Source: Tunturiibacter empetritectus (GTDB lineage Bacteria > Acidobacteriota > Terriglobia > Terriglobales > Acidobacteriaceae). Taken from it: DNA of 64,000 nucleotides. A model generated the notes under the pieces. That model worked only from the letters and a program-made list of their open reading frames with translations. It had not been told where the DNA came from and did no database searches. Every line of letters begins with the position of its first letter. Positions within the stretch are counted from its first letter, which is position 1. The position numbers were made by a program, and so were the translations under genes. Of the stretch, positions 55,206 through 62,639 are shown one piece after another. The DNA lies in NCBI RefSeq assembly GCF_014201375.1, contig NZ_JACHDZ010000004.1, forward strand, positions 124,001 to 188,000, written 5' to 3'.

Positions 55206-56042
55206 ATGAGCAAAACTATCTCCTCCCCCCTTCTACCCCCCGCTGAGATTCCCGCTCTAACTGACAGCCTGATTCCAGGCAGCGAGGCAAGGCGGTCGAT
55301 AGGCGTTCGCCACCTGCAGATCGATGGGGAGGCCGCCGAGTCGTTCATCGCCGAAAAGCGCATTGGGGAGCGCATCAAGCACCTGCGGCTGAAGAAGTCG
55401 ATGGGCCTGGTCGAACTGGGCCGCCACACAGGACTGTCGGCCAGCTTTCTGTCGCAGTTGGAGACGGGGCGCGTGGTGCCGACACTGCGCAATCTGGCGC
55501 GCATTGCGATGGTGTTCTCGAAAGACCTGAGCTACTTCTTCGATCCTGAGCCGCAGACGCTGTTCCGGGTGCATCGCCGGGACGAGCGGGTGCGCCTGCC
55601 GCAGACCGGGGCCGACGATCCTGCCTACTTCTTCGAGAGCTTGGGTTATTTGGTTCCCGATCGCCAGCTTGACCCTTACTTCGCGGAGTTTCTGCCGGAG
55701 AAGGAGGGCCGTTTGCCGCGCGCACACCAGCACGTTGGCTGCGAGTTTCTTTACCTGCTCTCGGGTACGCTCGCTGTGCGGCATGGCGAGGCGGTTCATC
55801 ATGTGGAGGCAGGGGACGCGATCTACTTTGACGCGAACACGACCCACAGCTACATGTGCACGGGCAAGACAGCGGCGACGGCTGTGATCGTGACGCTGCA
55901 GCATCCGCTGCTGATGCAGCTTGGGAGTGGAGCGCGGTCGGTGAATTCAACAGCCAACGGCAAGGTTCGGGGCATTCCGGGCTCGATGCTGTCGCAGGCT
56001 GCTGCCGCATCTGCCAAGAAGGCTTCTCCGCAGATGCACTAG
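55206..56042 (+). CDS. XRE-cupin transcriptional regulator
   Basis: The 278-residue protein has an XRE-type helix-turn-helix (about residues 52-108: RIGERIKHLRLKKSMGLVEL, LSASFLSQLETGRVVPT) and a C-terminal cupin barrel (about 150-240: RAHQHVGCEFLYLLSGTLAV, GDAIYFDANTTHSY). The two histidines in the cupin could bind metal. Such proteins sense small acids or polyamines. An N-terminal extension of about 50 residues precedes the HTH. It is divergent from the lipoprotein gene; a target is unknown. I see no clear Shine-Dalgarno. Confidence 0.88.
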   Translation: MSKTISSPLLPPAEIPALTDSLIPGSEARRSIGVRHLQIDGEAAESFIAEKRIGERIKHLRLKKSMGLVELGRHTGLSASFLSQLETGRVVPTLRNLARIAMVFSKDLSYFFDPEPQTLFRVHRRDERVRLPQTGADDPAYFFESLGYLVPDRQLDPYFAEFLPEKEGRLPRAHQHVGCEFLYLLSGTLAVRHGEAVHHVEAGDAIYFDANTTHSYMCTGKTAATAVIVTLQHPLLMQLGSGARSVNSTANGKVRGIPGSMLSQAAAASAKKASPQMH

Positions 56043-56061
56043 GATTCGCGGAGGAGTTTGC

Positions 56062-57228
56062 TTAGCGGGCCGACGAGATCGTCTTTGCCGCCGGTAGCTT
56101 CGCTACTGCCGGCAGCTTTGGAAGATTGACCCTCATGACATCGAGGCGTTGAAGCACTTTGCGAGCCAGCCCAGTGAGCGGCCTGGAGTTCAGCCTGCTG
56201 GTCGGGACCCAGTGCAGATCGCCCTTTGCGGCGGGAACGGCACGGCGCAGGCCGCGGTCCTGCGGTCCACTGGCGGCGTAGACCTGCACATAGTAGTTCG
56301 TGTTGGTGATGGCGTGGCGCAGGCGCAGCAGAGGTTCGCGGCCCTGGACTGCATCCTGCGGCAGCGGCGGCAGCTCGTACATATTCGGCATCAGGCTGGC
56401 TTCTTCGGCGCGTAGCTCGAGGAGAACTTCGGTGAGGGTGCCGCGCTTTCGCAGGCTGAGCAGGTACGCGGCAGGACGGCTAAGCTGCGCGACGCGAGGC
56501 GGTGTGAGGTGCTCACCGCGGGTCTTGCACATCGCATAGACAGGGCAATGAAGACAGAGCGGAGCCTTGGGCAGACAGATGGTTGCGCCGAGCTCCATCA
56601 TGGCCTGGTTGTGATCGCCGGCGGCGTTGGTCTGTTCGCCGATGCGCCGGTTCGGCACAAGGGCAGTGGCCTGTTGCTGGACGAAGGCACGGCCGGCGGC
56701 GTCTCTCTGCTCCGGCCTTCCGGTGAGGCGCAACAGGACGCGTTCCACGTTGCCGTCAACAACGGCAATACTTTCTCCGAAGGCAATGCTGGCGATGGCG
56801 GCGCTGGTGTACTCGCCGATGCCGGGGAGAGTGCGCAGCTCCGCGGCGGTGCCGGGCAGGATGCCACCACGCTCTTCGATGAGGAACTTCGCAGCCTTGT
56901 GCAGCATACGCGCCCGGCGGTAGTAGCCAAGGCCCGACCACAGGGCGAGAACTTCAGCCTCGGGTGCGAGCGCGAGAGCGAGGATGGTGGGGAAGCGCCG
57001 GAGAAAGCTCTGGTAGTGCTCGACGACGGCGGCGACGCGTGTCTGCTGCAGCATGACCTCGGAGAGCCAGGTGCGGTAGGGATCGCTGACGTGGCGCCAG
57101 GGGAGCTCGCGTGCGTGGGTACGGTACCAGCTCATCAGCCTTCGCCGGAAGAGGGCGGCGTCGAGAGGTGTGCTTCTGGGATGCACTCGATCTTCGTTGA
57201 TGATCGCTGGCCTGGGTAGGGAAGACAT
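56062..57228 (-). CDS. mutY: Adenine DNA glycosylase MutY
   Basis: The 388-residue enzyme has the catalytic Glu57 in SEVMLQQTRVAAV, helix-hairpin-helix LPGIGEYTSAAIASIAFGE with catalytic Asp158 in AVVDGNVERV, a 4Fe-4S cluster C218-x6-C-x2-C-x5-C234 and a C-terminal NUDIX-like 8-oxoG recognition domain with ELPPLPQDAVQ. It removes adenine opposite 8-oxoguanine. I use the ATG at 57228 because the upstream extension to 57468 overlaps the DUF1801 gene and lacks homology. Confidence 0.94.
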   Translation of the reverse strand: MSSLPRPAIINEDRVHPRSTPLDAALFRRRLMSWYRTHARELPWRHVSDPYRTWLSEVMLQQTRVAAVVEHYQSFLRRFPTILALALAPEAEVLALWSGLGYYRRARMLHKAAKFLIEERGGILPGTAAELRTLPGIGEYTSAAIASIAFGESIAVVDGNVERVLLRLTGRPEQRDAAGRAFVQQQATALVPNRRIGEQTNAAGDHNQAMMELGATICLPKAPLCLHCPVYAMCKTRGEHLTPPRVAQLSRPAAYLLSLRKRGTLTEVLLELRAEEASLMPNMYELPPLPQDAVQGREPLLRLRHAITNTNYYVQVYAASGPQDRGLRRAVPAAKGDLHWVPTSRLNSRPLTGLARKVLQRLDVMRVNLPKLPAVAKLPAAKTISSAR

Positions 57229-57338
57229 CGCTGCAAGTCTATAGCTTCGTGGAAGGATGCATACTGAAAATTTAGTCGAGCAGATACCCCACAGTGCGTT
57301 CATGGAGATAGAGGCGAAGAACAGACCGGGCAGAGCCG

Positions 57339-57380
57339 CTAGCAGTTCTGATACAGCGGCTAGCAGTTTTGATACTTCCA
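57339..57380 (-). repeat. 21-nt tandem copy of the 3' end of the DUF1801 gene
   Basis: On the minus strand TATCAAAACTGCTAGCCGCT is followed by TATCAGAACTGCTAGCGGCT, period 21 nt. The first contains the real stop, the second repeats YQNC and a TAG in the same frame. Confidence 0.8.
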
Positions 57381-57995
57381 GTTGCGCTGCTTGCCCTCGG
57401 CAATCCACTCGATTGCAGTGGCGACGCGTCTTTCGCGTGTCTCGGGGCGTTTGGCGTCGGCGATCCACTCGGTATACTCGCGCTTGCAGCTCGGGCTGAA
57501 GGCTGCGAAGACTGCGGCGGCCTTTTGGTTCTTCTTCAGGGCGGCGGCGAGCTCCTCCGGGGCTTCGACCGCAGCCTTTGGAGGCTTTACCACTTTGTTT
57601 CTGCCTGCCATAGGGCTGGTGTACTCGCCACGGTCGATGAAGCCGGTGGCCTGGCGGATGAGGGAGAGCATCTGCTTGTCGGAGGGCAGGTCCTTGACGG
57701 TGGTGATGCGGCCAAGCGTGCCCATGCCGCCCCGCTGGACGATGCCTGCCTCGTCTAATACTGCGCCGATCTCTTTGCCCCAGAAGCCGAAGCTGCAGTG
57801 CTCTTTGAATGCCGCCATGTTACCGAGGTTGACGCCGCCATACTCGAAGAACGGCATGCTCCACTTGATGCTCTCTTCGACGTTGGGACAGGCTTTGTGG
57901 ATGAGGCAGCGTAGATGCTCCAGGATTGGCTGCGCGAAGGGCTTCGACTTCGCGACGTACATGTCTACCCGGGGGTTGAAGTTTGCAGCTGGCAT
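57360..57995 (-). CDS. YdeI/DUF1801-family protein
   Basis: The 211-residue product has a DUF1801-type domain (ILEHLRCLIHKACPNVEESIKWSMPFFEY, FGFWGKEIG) and a C-terminal YdeI/OmpD-associated segment (FAAFSPSCKREYTEWIADAKRPETRERRV). Function is not known; YdeI has been linked to peptide resistance. Start ATG is unambiguous. The last seven codons and the stop (KYQNC then TAG) are repeated once more just after the stop with a 21-nt period. Confidence 0.82.
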   Translation of the reverse strand: MPAANFNPRVDMYVAKSKPFAQPILEHLRCLIHKACPNVEESIKWSMPFFEYGGVNLGNMAAFKEHCSFGFWGKEIGAVLDEAGIVQRGGMGTLGRITTVKDLPSDKQMLSLIRQATGFIDRGEYTSPMAGRNKVVKPPKAAVEAPEELAAALKKNQKAAAVFAAFSPSCKREYTEWIADAKRPETRERRVATAIEWIAEGKQRNWKYQNC

Positions 57996-58053
57996 GCTTT
58001 CTCTCCCTGTTTTCGAGGACAGCAGTTTACACGGTGCTCGACCTTACACGGTG

Positions 58054-59814
58054 TTAGACCGTCTCGCCCTCCTTGGTTTTGGGCACGATGGGTTCGGGTT
58101 TGACCGGGTACGGCGGCCCCTTGGAGAAGACCTTCTGCATCTCGGTGTCGTAGTTGTAGATGTCGTCGAAAAAGTGAACCTCGCTGTCGTCCTCGACGAT
58201 AGCGGTGAGATAGAAGATGACGATCGGGAGAGGCGTCTTGAGGCTGACGGTCTTGTTATCCGGGCCGCTGTTCATCGCCTCCTGCACCTTGTCGAAATCC
58301 CAGTCGCCCTGGCCCTGGAGAACCCAGGCGGCGAGGTCGGCGGGCTTCTGGACGCGGATGCAACCGTGGCTGAAGTCGCGGCGGGTCTGCTCGAAGAGCG
58401 AGACGGCCGGGGTGGAGTGGAGGTAGATGTCGTACTGGTTGGGGAAGATGAACTTGACCAGGCCGAGGGAGTTCTTGGGGCCGGGCTTCTCGCGGACCAT
58501 CACGGCGCCCTGTGCCACCTGATGGGCGGTGTAGTCGGTTTGGACGATGCCCTTGTTGTTGGTGACCTCAAAGTTTTTGCTGGCGAGGTAGCCGTGGTTG
58601 GATGCGATGTGCGGCACCAGCTCCTTGCGGGCGATATCGACCGGGACGCTCCAGTAGGGGCGGAAGACGAGGTACTTCATCATGTGCGTGAAGACGGGGG
58701 TTTCGTGCTGGCCCATCACTTTGCCGACGACGACGCGCATGGTGAAGTCGAGCTTGTGGTCGGGGTCATAGCCGCGCAGAACGAACTCCGGCAGGTTGAC
58801 CATCAGGCGGGCGTGGAGGTAGGGCTCGGGGAGCCACCGCCAGCGCTCGAGAGAATCCTGTAGCTGGGCTACGCGGAAGTCCATCGGGACGTTGAGCGAC
58901 TTGATCGTCTGCGGCGTGAGCTTGCCGTCTTCGGTTAAACCGTGGCGATGCTGATAGTGCTTGACGGCATCAGAGAGTGTGGCATCGAATGTTATGGGCA
59001 TCGGTGGTACGGGGTCGCCTGGCGCTGGCAGGTCACCTTCAAGTCGAAGCCGGGTCACTAGCGCGCTCTCTCCCGGATAGGTGCCTCCAACTGAAACAGC
59101 CTTGGTCACTGTCGGGAGCGGCTCTTCGTTTGCCTGCGACTGCAGTTTGGCGAGGTTCATGTAGTGTGCCAGTGCAGCTTCGGTCTGGCGATATTCTTCG
59201 GAGTCAGGTTCGACTCCGAAGATGAGCTTCGGCACGTCGGTGGCGTCTACGGCGTTGTCGGAGACGAACTCGGCGAGGTCGTACTTCTTGTCCTGTACGG
59301 GGATTTCGAAGTTGAAGTGCGATGGATTGACGCGGCCTATGCGCAGATCGGAGATGTAGCGCATCACGTTGACCGTCATCGCCACGTCGAAGAGGGAGAT
59401 GGCGTCTTCGGATTTGCTGTTGAGGGCCTGAACGCGGTCGGCCCAGCGAGGTGCGTCGTAGTCTTCTGGGATCAGACCCTTCGTCGCGGCGTCCTGGAAT
59501 GCCTGAATGAAACCCTTTGCTGAGACGGTGGGTGCTCCGTCGCGAGTCCAGGCGACCTCGTAGTTGCGGTCGTCGTAGAAGGTGGCCACGATGGATTGGT
59601 AGTCGGAGAAGTTCGGCCAGCGCAGGTTGGGAACCTTGGTGGTGTCGACCTTTTCGGGCGGCAGCACTTTTTTCTCAACCATCTCGTGCAGCTTGTCCGC
59701 GTACGCCGTCGTGTTGGGTTGTGACTTCGACTTGCGGTGACGGTGGCATCCGCCCACCAGCAGCAAAACCGTAAGAGCAGATGCGGTGCAGGCGGTGCGG
59801 AGAGAGACTTTCAT
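58054..59814 (-). CDS. L,D-transpeptidase of the YcbB/LdtD type, lipoprotein
   Basis: The 586-residue protein has a lipobox VGGC near residue 22, an N-terminal scaffold (about 45-240), a peptidoglycan-binding-like segment with AVKHYQHRHGLTEDGKLTPQ and the YkuD catalytic domain with FSHGCIRVQKP near residue 484. It would form 3-3 cross-links between meso-diaminopimelate residues or attach proteins in the periplasm. Being long, it resembles LdtD/YcbB. I choose the second of two adjacent ATG codons as start (59814); 59817 and 59832 are alternatives. Confidence 0.88.
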   Translation of the reverse strand: MKVSLRTACTASALTVLLLVGGCHRHRKSKSQPNTTAYADKLHEMVEKKVLPPEKVDTTKVPNLRWPNFSDYQSIVATFYDDRNYEVAWTRDGAPTVSAKGFIQAFQDAATKGLIPEDYDAPRWADRVQALNSKSEDAISLFDVAMTVNVMRYISDLRIGRVNPSHFNFEIPVQDKKYDLAEFVSDNAVDATDVPKLIFGVEPDSEEYRQTEAALAHYMNLAKLQSQANEEPLPTVTKAVSVGGTYPGESALVTRLRLEGDLPAPGDPVPPMPITFDATLSDAVKHYQHRHGLTEDGKLTPQTIKSLNVPMDFRVAQLQDSLERWRWLPEPYLHARLMVNLPEFVLRGYDPDHKLDFTMRVVVGKVMGQHETPVFTHMMKYLVFRPYWSVPVDIARKELVPHIASNHGYLASKNFEVTNNKGIVQTDYTAHQVAQGAVMVREKPGPKNSLGLVKFIFPNQYDIYLHSTPAVSLFEQTRRDFSHGCIRVQKPADLAAWVLQGQGDWDFDKVQEAMNSGPDNKTVSLKTPLPIVIFYLTAIVEDDSEVHFFDDIYNYDTEMQKVFSKGPPYPVKPEPIVPKTKEGETV

Positions 59815-59954
59815 CATTACGGACGAGACCATCCTTCAGGGCGCAGCAAATTTATAAGGGTGCGGACCCATTATGCCGTATCTCCGGACAATTCCGCGCA
59901 AATCGGCCGGGCGAACAGTGGCGATGCGGATACAGTTCGGCTTCGCGACTGCCG

Positions 59955-60131
59955 GTCCTGCCGGACGGGCCCGCTGCGCGCGGAGCGGGCGTTCACACTC
60001 CTTTTTAGAGCTTCGCGTGGTCCTCCCGTTGGTCGGAATCAACATCCTCGCGACCAACGGGAGCGCCAACCGAAGGGGTACACCCATCACGAAGTGATCG
60101 CCTCCCGCGCAGGGAGCCCGTCCGGCAGGAC
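59955..60131. repeat. GTCCTGCCGGAC nested palindromic element, copy E
   Basis: At 177 nt, with intact outer arms, an intact inner pair CCTCCCGTTGGTCGG / CGACCAACGGGAG and an intact right CACGAAGTG arm; the left CACTTCGTG arm has decayed to an unrelated GTTCACACTCC sequence. It ends seven nt before the stop of the minus-strand membrane-protein gene. With the 140 nt before it, it fills a 324-nt gap. Confidence 0.85.
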
Positions 60132-60138
60132 ATGGCTT

Positions 60139-61347
60139 CTAACGCGCGATCTCCGGTAGCAGCGAGAGGCAGAGAATCGCCTGCATGAAGAGGATTGCAC
60201 CGGAGAGCACGAGAAACATCCTGCGCTGGCGCATCTCCAGCACGTCCGCAAAGACTCCGCCGACGAAGGTGAAGAGAAATGGCAGCGCCCACAGCCAGGG
60301 TTGCGATACCGTCTGCGTAGTGACCAACGGAAAGAGCAGCAGAATCATGACGAGCGGCGCGGTGTTGCCAAAGTAGCGGCAGCGCCGGGTGGAGACGTAG
60401 AGCAGGAGCGCCACGAGCGTCGCTACGACGATGGGTGCATTCGCGGGGCTGAGGAAGAAGCGTTTTGCTCCATCAAGCGAAAACCAGAGACGCGCTCCGC
60501 CGCCGGTGAAGATGTAGCTGAACGGCGCGAGGCGGAAGGCATAAGACGCGAAGAGGATCGCCAGTGCGCCGACGGCCGCGAAGACGAGAATCTGCATGAC
60601 GTAGCTGCGCCGGCGCTCCGCGAGATACATCATCCAAACGACCGCCATGACAAAGCCGATGATCGCTGCGAGCAGATGCGCAGCGGCGGTGAGTCCGAGG
60701 GAAAGAGTGAGCAGCGCGATTCGCGGCCGCCATTTACGGCGCGGCCCCTGCATCGCATGGGCGACCCCCATCGCGGTGTAGACAAGGCCATAGAGTCCCC
60801 ACATCGCCAGAACTTCGTTGTTGGGTGTTACGGCGGACCGGACGATTGCAGGACAGAAGCAGTAGAGCCCGAGCGCGAAGAATCCGCCTTCGTTGCCGAA
60901 GAGCCTGCGCGAGACCCACCAAAGGCCGCCGCCAAGCCAGATCGCGAAGAAGAGGAAAGGCAGATGCAGAAGATATTTGACGCTGAAGAGCTCGTGCCGC
61001 GCCTCCCACGTCGAGCCGTTCAGCGAACCCTGTGTGTAGAGCCGGTTCTCAGGCTTACGAATCTTGTCCGCGCCGAGCATCACCAGCCGCTGTACTGTGA
61101 GTGGAAGGCCAGCTACGCGATAGGCGAAGGTGCCGTCGCCGTTGAGATTGCCGCAGGTGGTGAAGTAGCCGGCCAGCGGCGAGGGGCGCTCCCACATCTC
61201 GCGGCCGCACTCAGCGTAGCGATAGTCCTGTTGCGAGAGCTGCTGTCGGCTGACGACCCAGAGGCACTCGGCGAGAAAGACCAGCAACAGCAGCGCAGCC
61301 AACTGCTGCGGTCGTCCGAACTTGATGCGGGGGAGCTTCATTCCCAT
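60139..61347 (-). CDS. Polytopic membrane protein, GT39-like, unknown function
   Basis: The 402-residue product has about nine or ten predicted transmembrane segments. The first helix AALLLLVFLAECLWVVS is followed by a loop with QDYRYAECGREMWERP, where acidic residues lie in the position typical for GT-C glycosyltransferases. The loop WWVSRRLFGNEGGFFALGLYCF and the final FLFTFVGGVFADVLEMR are also typical of this broad class. A sugar-lipid role is only inferred. Its codons end mostly in C, like other minus-strand genes in this half. Confidence 0.72.
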   Translation of the reverse strand: MGMKLPRIKFGRPQQLAALLLLVFLAECLWVVSRQQLSQQDYRYAECGREMWERPSPLAGYFTTCGNLNGDGTFAYRVAGLPLTVQRLVMLGADKIRKPENRLYTQGSLNGSTWEARHELFSVKYLLHLPFLFFAIWLGGGLWWVSRRLFGNEGGFFALGLYCFCPAIVRSAVTPNNEVLAMWGLYGLVYTAMGVAHAMQGPRRKWRPRIALLTLSLGLTAAAHLLAAIIGFVMAVVWMMYLAERRRSYVMQILVFAAVGALAILFASYAFRLAPFSYIFTGGGARLWFSLDGAKRFFLSPANAPIVVATLVALLLYVSTRRCRYFGNTAPLVMILLLFPLVTTQTVSQPWLWALPFLFTFVGGVFADVLEMRQRRMFLVLSGAILFMQAILCLSLLPEIAR

Positions 61348-61489
61348 TCTGAGGTATGCCGGCCTTTATCTTTCTTTCGAGTCTGATCTCGCATCCGGTT
61401 GTCCGGGTGCAACTGGCGTGCACTTTGCCGCGTGACCTGCACCGCCGGAGGGCTTCGGCAGCCGCCTCATCGAGTGTATCGTGAGAGAT

Positions 61490-61927
61490 ATGCAGTCGCT
61501 CTCTTTTACCCCTGGCCGTGCCTTTCTCTCTGTCAACTCGCCCGTCGTTCCGTGGACCGTGGTCTTTGAAGACGAAGGTGTCGCCGGATACTTTTATGCC
61601 TGCGATCGCTCGCAGGAGGTGCATGAACACAGCATTATGGACGCGATGCTGATCTACAACGTGGCCGCGCTGGCCAAGAGCGACGCCGAGCTCAACCGCC
61701 CTGAGCCGCAGCGCATCGCCTCGGTGGAGTGGTCGCGCGATGGGCTGCAGGCGGTGCTCTATCTCGATGGAACCGCGCAGGCTCTCTATGACTTTCAAGC
61801 GCGATGCGGGTACTGCCGCATGAACTTTCCAAACTTCATGTCGGAGCAGGGCGATACATGGCGCAAGTCCAGCCATGCATGGTCGGATGCCGCGTTGCAG
61901 CGCTTTGAGTCGAGTCTGTACGCGTGA
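61490..61927 (+). CDS. DUF2251-like protein
   Basis: The 145-residue product begins QSLSFTPGRAFLSVNSPVVPWTVVFEDEGVAGYFYACD and includes HSIMDAMLIYNVA, then WSRDGLQAVLYLDGTAQALYDF and YCRMNFPNF. This pattern fits DUF2251, a small family of unknown function. The start is the ATG at 61490; a GTG at 61481 is in frame. It is divergent from the membrane-protein gene and convergent with the deoxyribonucleotidase gene. Confidence 0.75.
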   Translation: MQSLSFTPGRAFLSVNSPVVPWTVVFEDEGVAGYFYACDRSQEVHEHSIMDAMLIYNVAALAKSDAELNRPEPQRIASVEWSRDGLQAVLYLDGTAQALYDFQARCGYCRMNFPNFMSEQGDTWRKSSHAWSDAALQRFESSLYA

Positions 61928-61929
61928 CG

Positions 61930-62011
61930 AAGCGGCTTCGAGCCGCAGCTCAGAAACGGCTTCGCGGGTCAGCTCAATAACAGTTTCTCGGTCAGCTCAA
62001 AAACAACTTCT
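61930..62011 (-). repeat. Tandem partial copies of the 3' end of the deoxyribonucleotidase gene
   Basis: On the minus strand GAGAAGTTGTTTTTGAGCTG (the real end, EKLFLS and TGA) is followed by GAGAAACTGTTATTGAGCTG and then GCGAAGCCGTTTCTGAGCTG, with a period of about 23-24 nt. The second copy would also read EKLLLS and TGA but is out of frame with the first. Confidence 0.7.
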
Positions 62012-62525
62012 CCACGTCGAGCCAGTCGTTGACGCGCTTGTAGCCTGTGACTCCGGCGTTGTGGGGTGAGCTGTAGAGGATGCCTTCGCCCATGAAACGT
62101 CGGAGCTGCCGCGGGTTGTCGTCTATCAGATAGTCTGCGCGGAGGATGCTTTTGTCGCCACAGTAGACGATGTTGGATGCGGGGATGAACGGGAAGTGCT
62201 TTGCCAGCCAGCGGTACTTCGCCTGGAAAGAGGTCGGCACCTCCATCGCGGCGGTGGCGATAAAGACCTCGTAGTTACCGTGCAGCCGCTCGAGGACACG
62301 CTGCGACTCCGGCATCACGGCCAGCACCTCGAAGAAGTCGTCGGACCGCAGATAGGCGTCGAGTATGGCATGACGATCTGTTGAGACGACGTCCCACAAC
62401 CACTTACCTTGCAGGTCTTTGAGGGTGACGTTCTCGCCGAAGTGCTGGTTGTAGCGCAGTAGATGCTCGCCGAGCGCATCCGCCATCACCTCGTCCATAT
62501 CGATGCAGATTCGGGGGATTGCCAT
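61992..62525 (-). CDS. 5'(3')-deoxyribonucleotidase-like HAD phosphatase
   Basis: The 177-residue protein has the HAD nucleophile motif CIDMDEVMADAL (Asp9 and Asp11 positions), a Thr motif in FIATAAME, Lys in AKYRWLAKHF/DKSILRADY and the acidic DDNPRQLRRF. This combination matches the NT5C/5'-nucleotidase, deoxy (pyrimidine), type C family. It removes phosphate from deoxynucleotides, helping to control dNTP pools. The 3' end is tandemly repeated past the stop. Confidence 0.88.
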   Translation of the reverse strand: MAIPRICIDMDEVMADALGEHLLRYNQHFGENVTLKDLQGKWLWDVVSTDRHAILDAYLRSDDFFEVLAVMPESQRVLERLHGNYEVFIATAAMEVPTSFQAKYRWLAKHFPFIPASNIVYCGDKSILRADYLIDDNPRQLRRFMGEGILYSSPHNAGVTGYKRVNDWLDVEKLFLS

Positions 62526-62639
62526 CAGATCTTTGTTTTAGCAGGTGTCCACGCAGGTGTCCAAAAAAAGCGGGCCCGTGCCCTTCTCGACCCGCTCTTT
62601 GGGTGCTTCGCGCGCGCGAATCGCGATAGGCTAAAGTCA

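Noticed and set aside
57229-57468. MutY N-terminal extension
   Set aside because: It would overlap the 3' end of the DUF1801 gene and has no MutY similarity.
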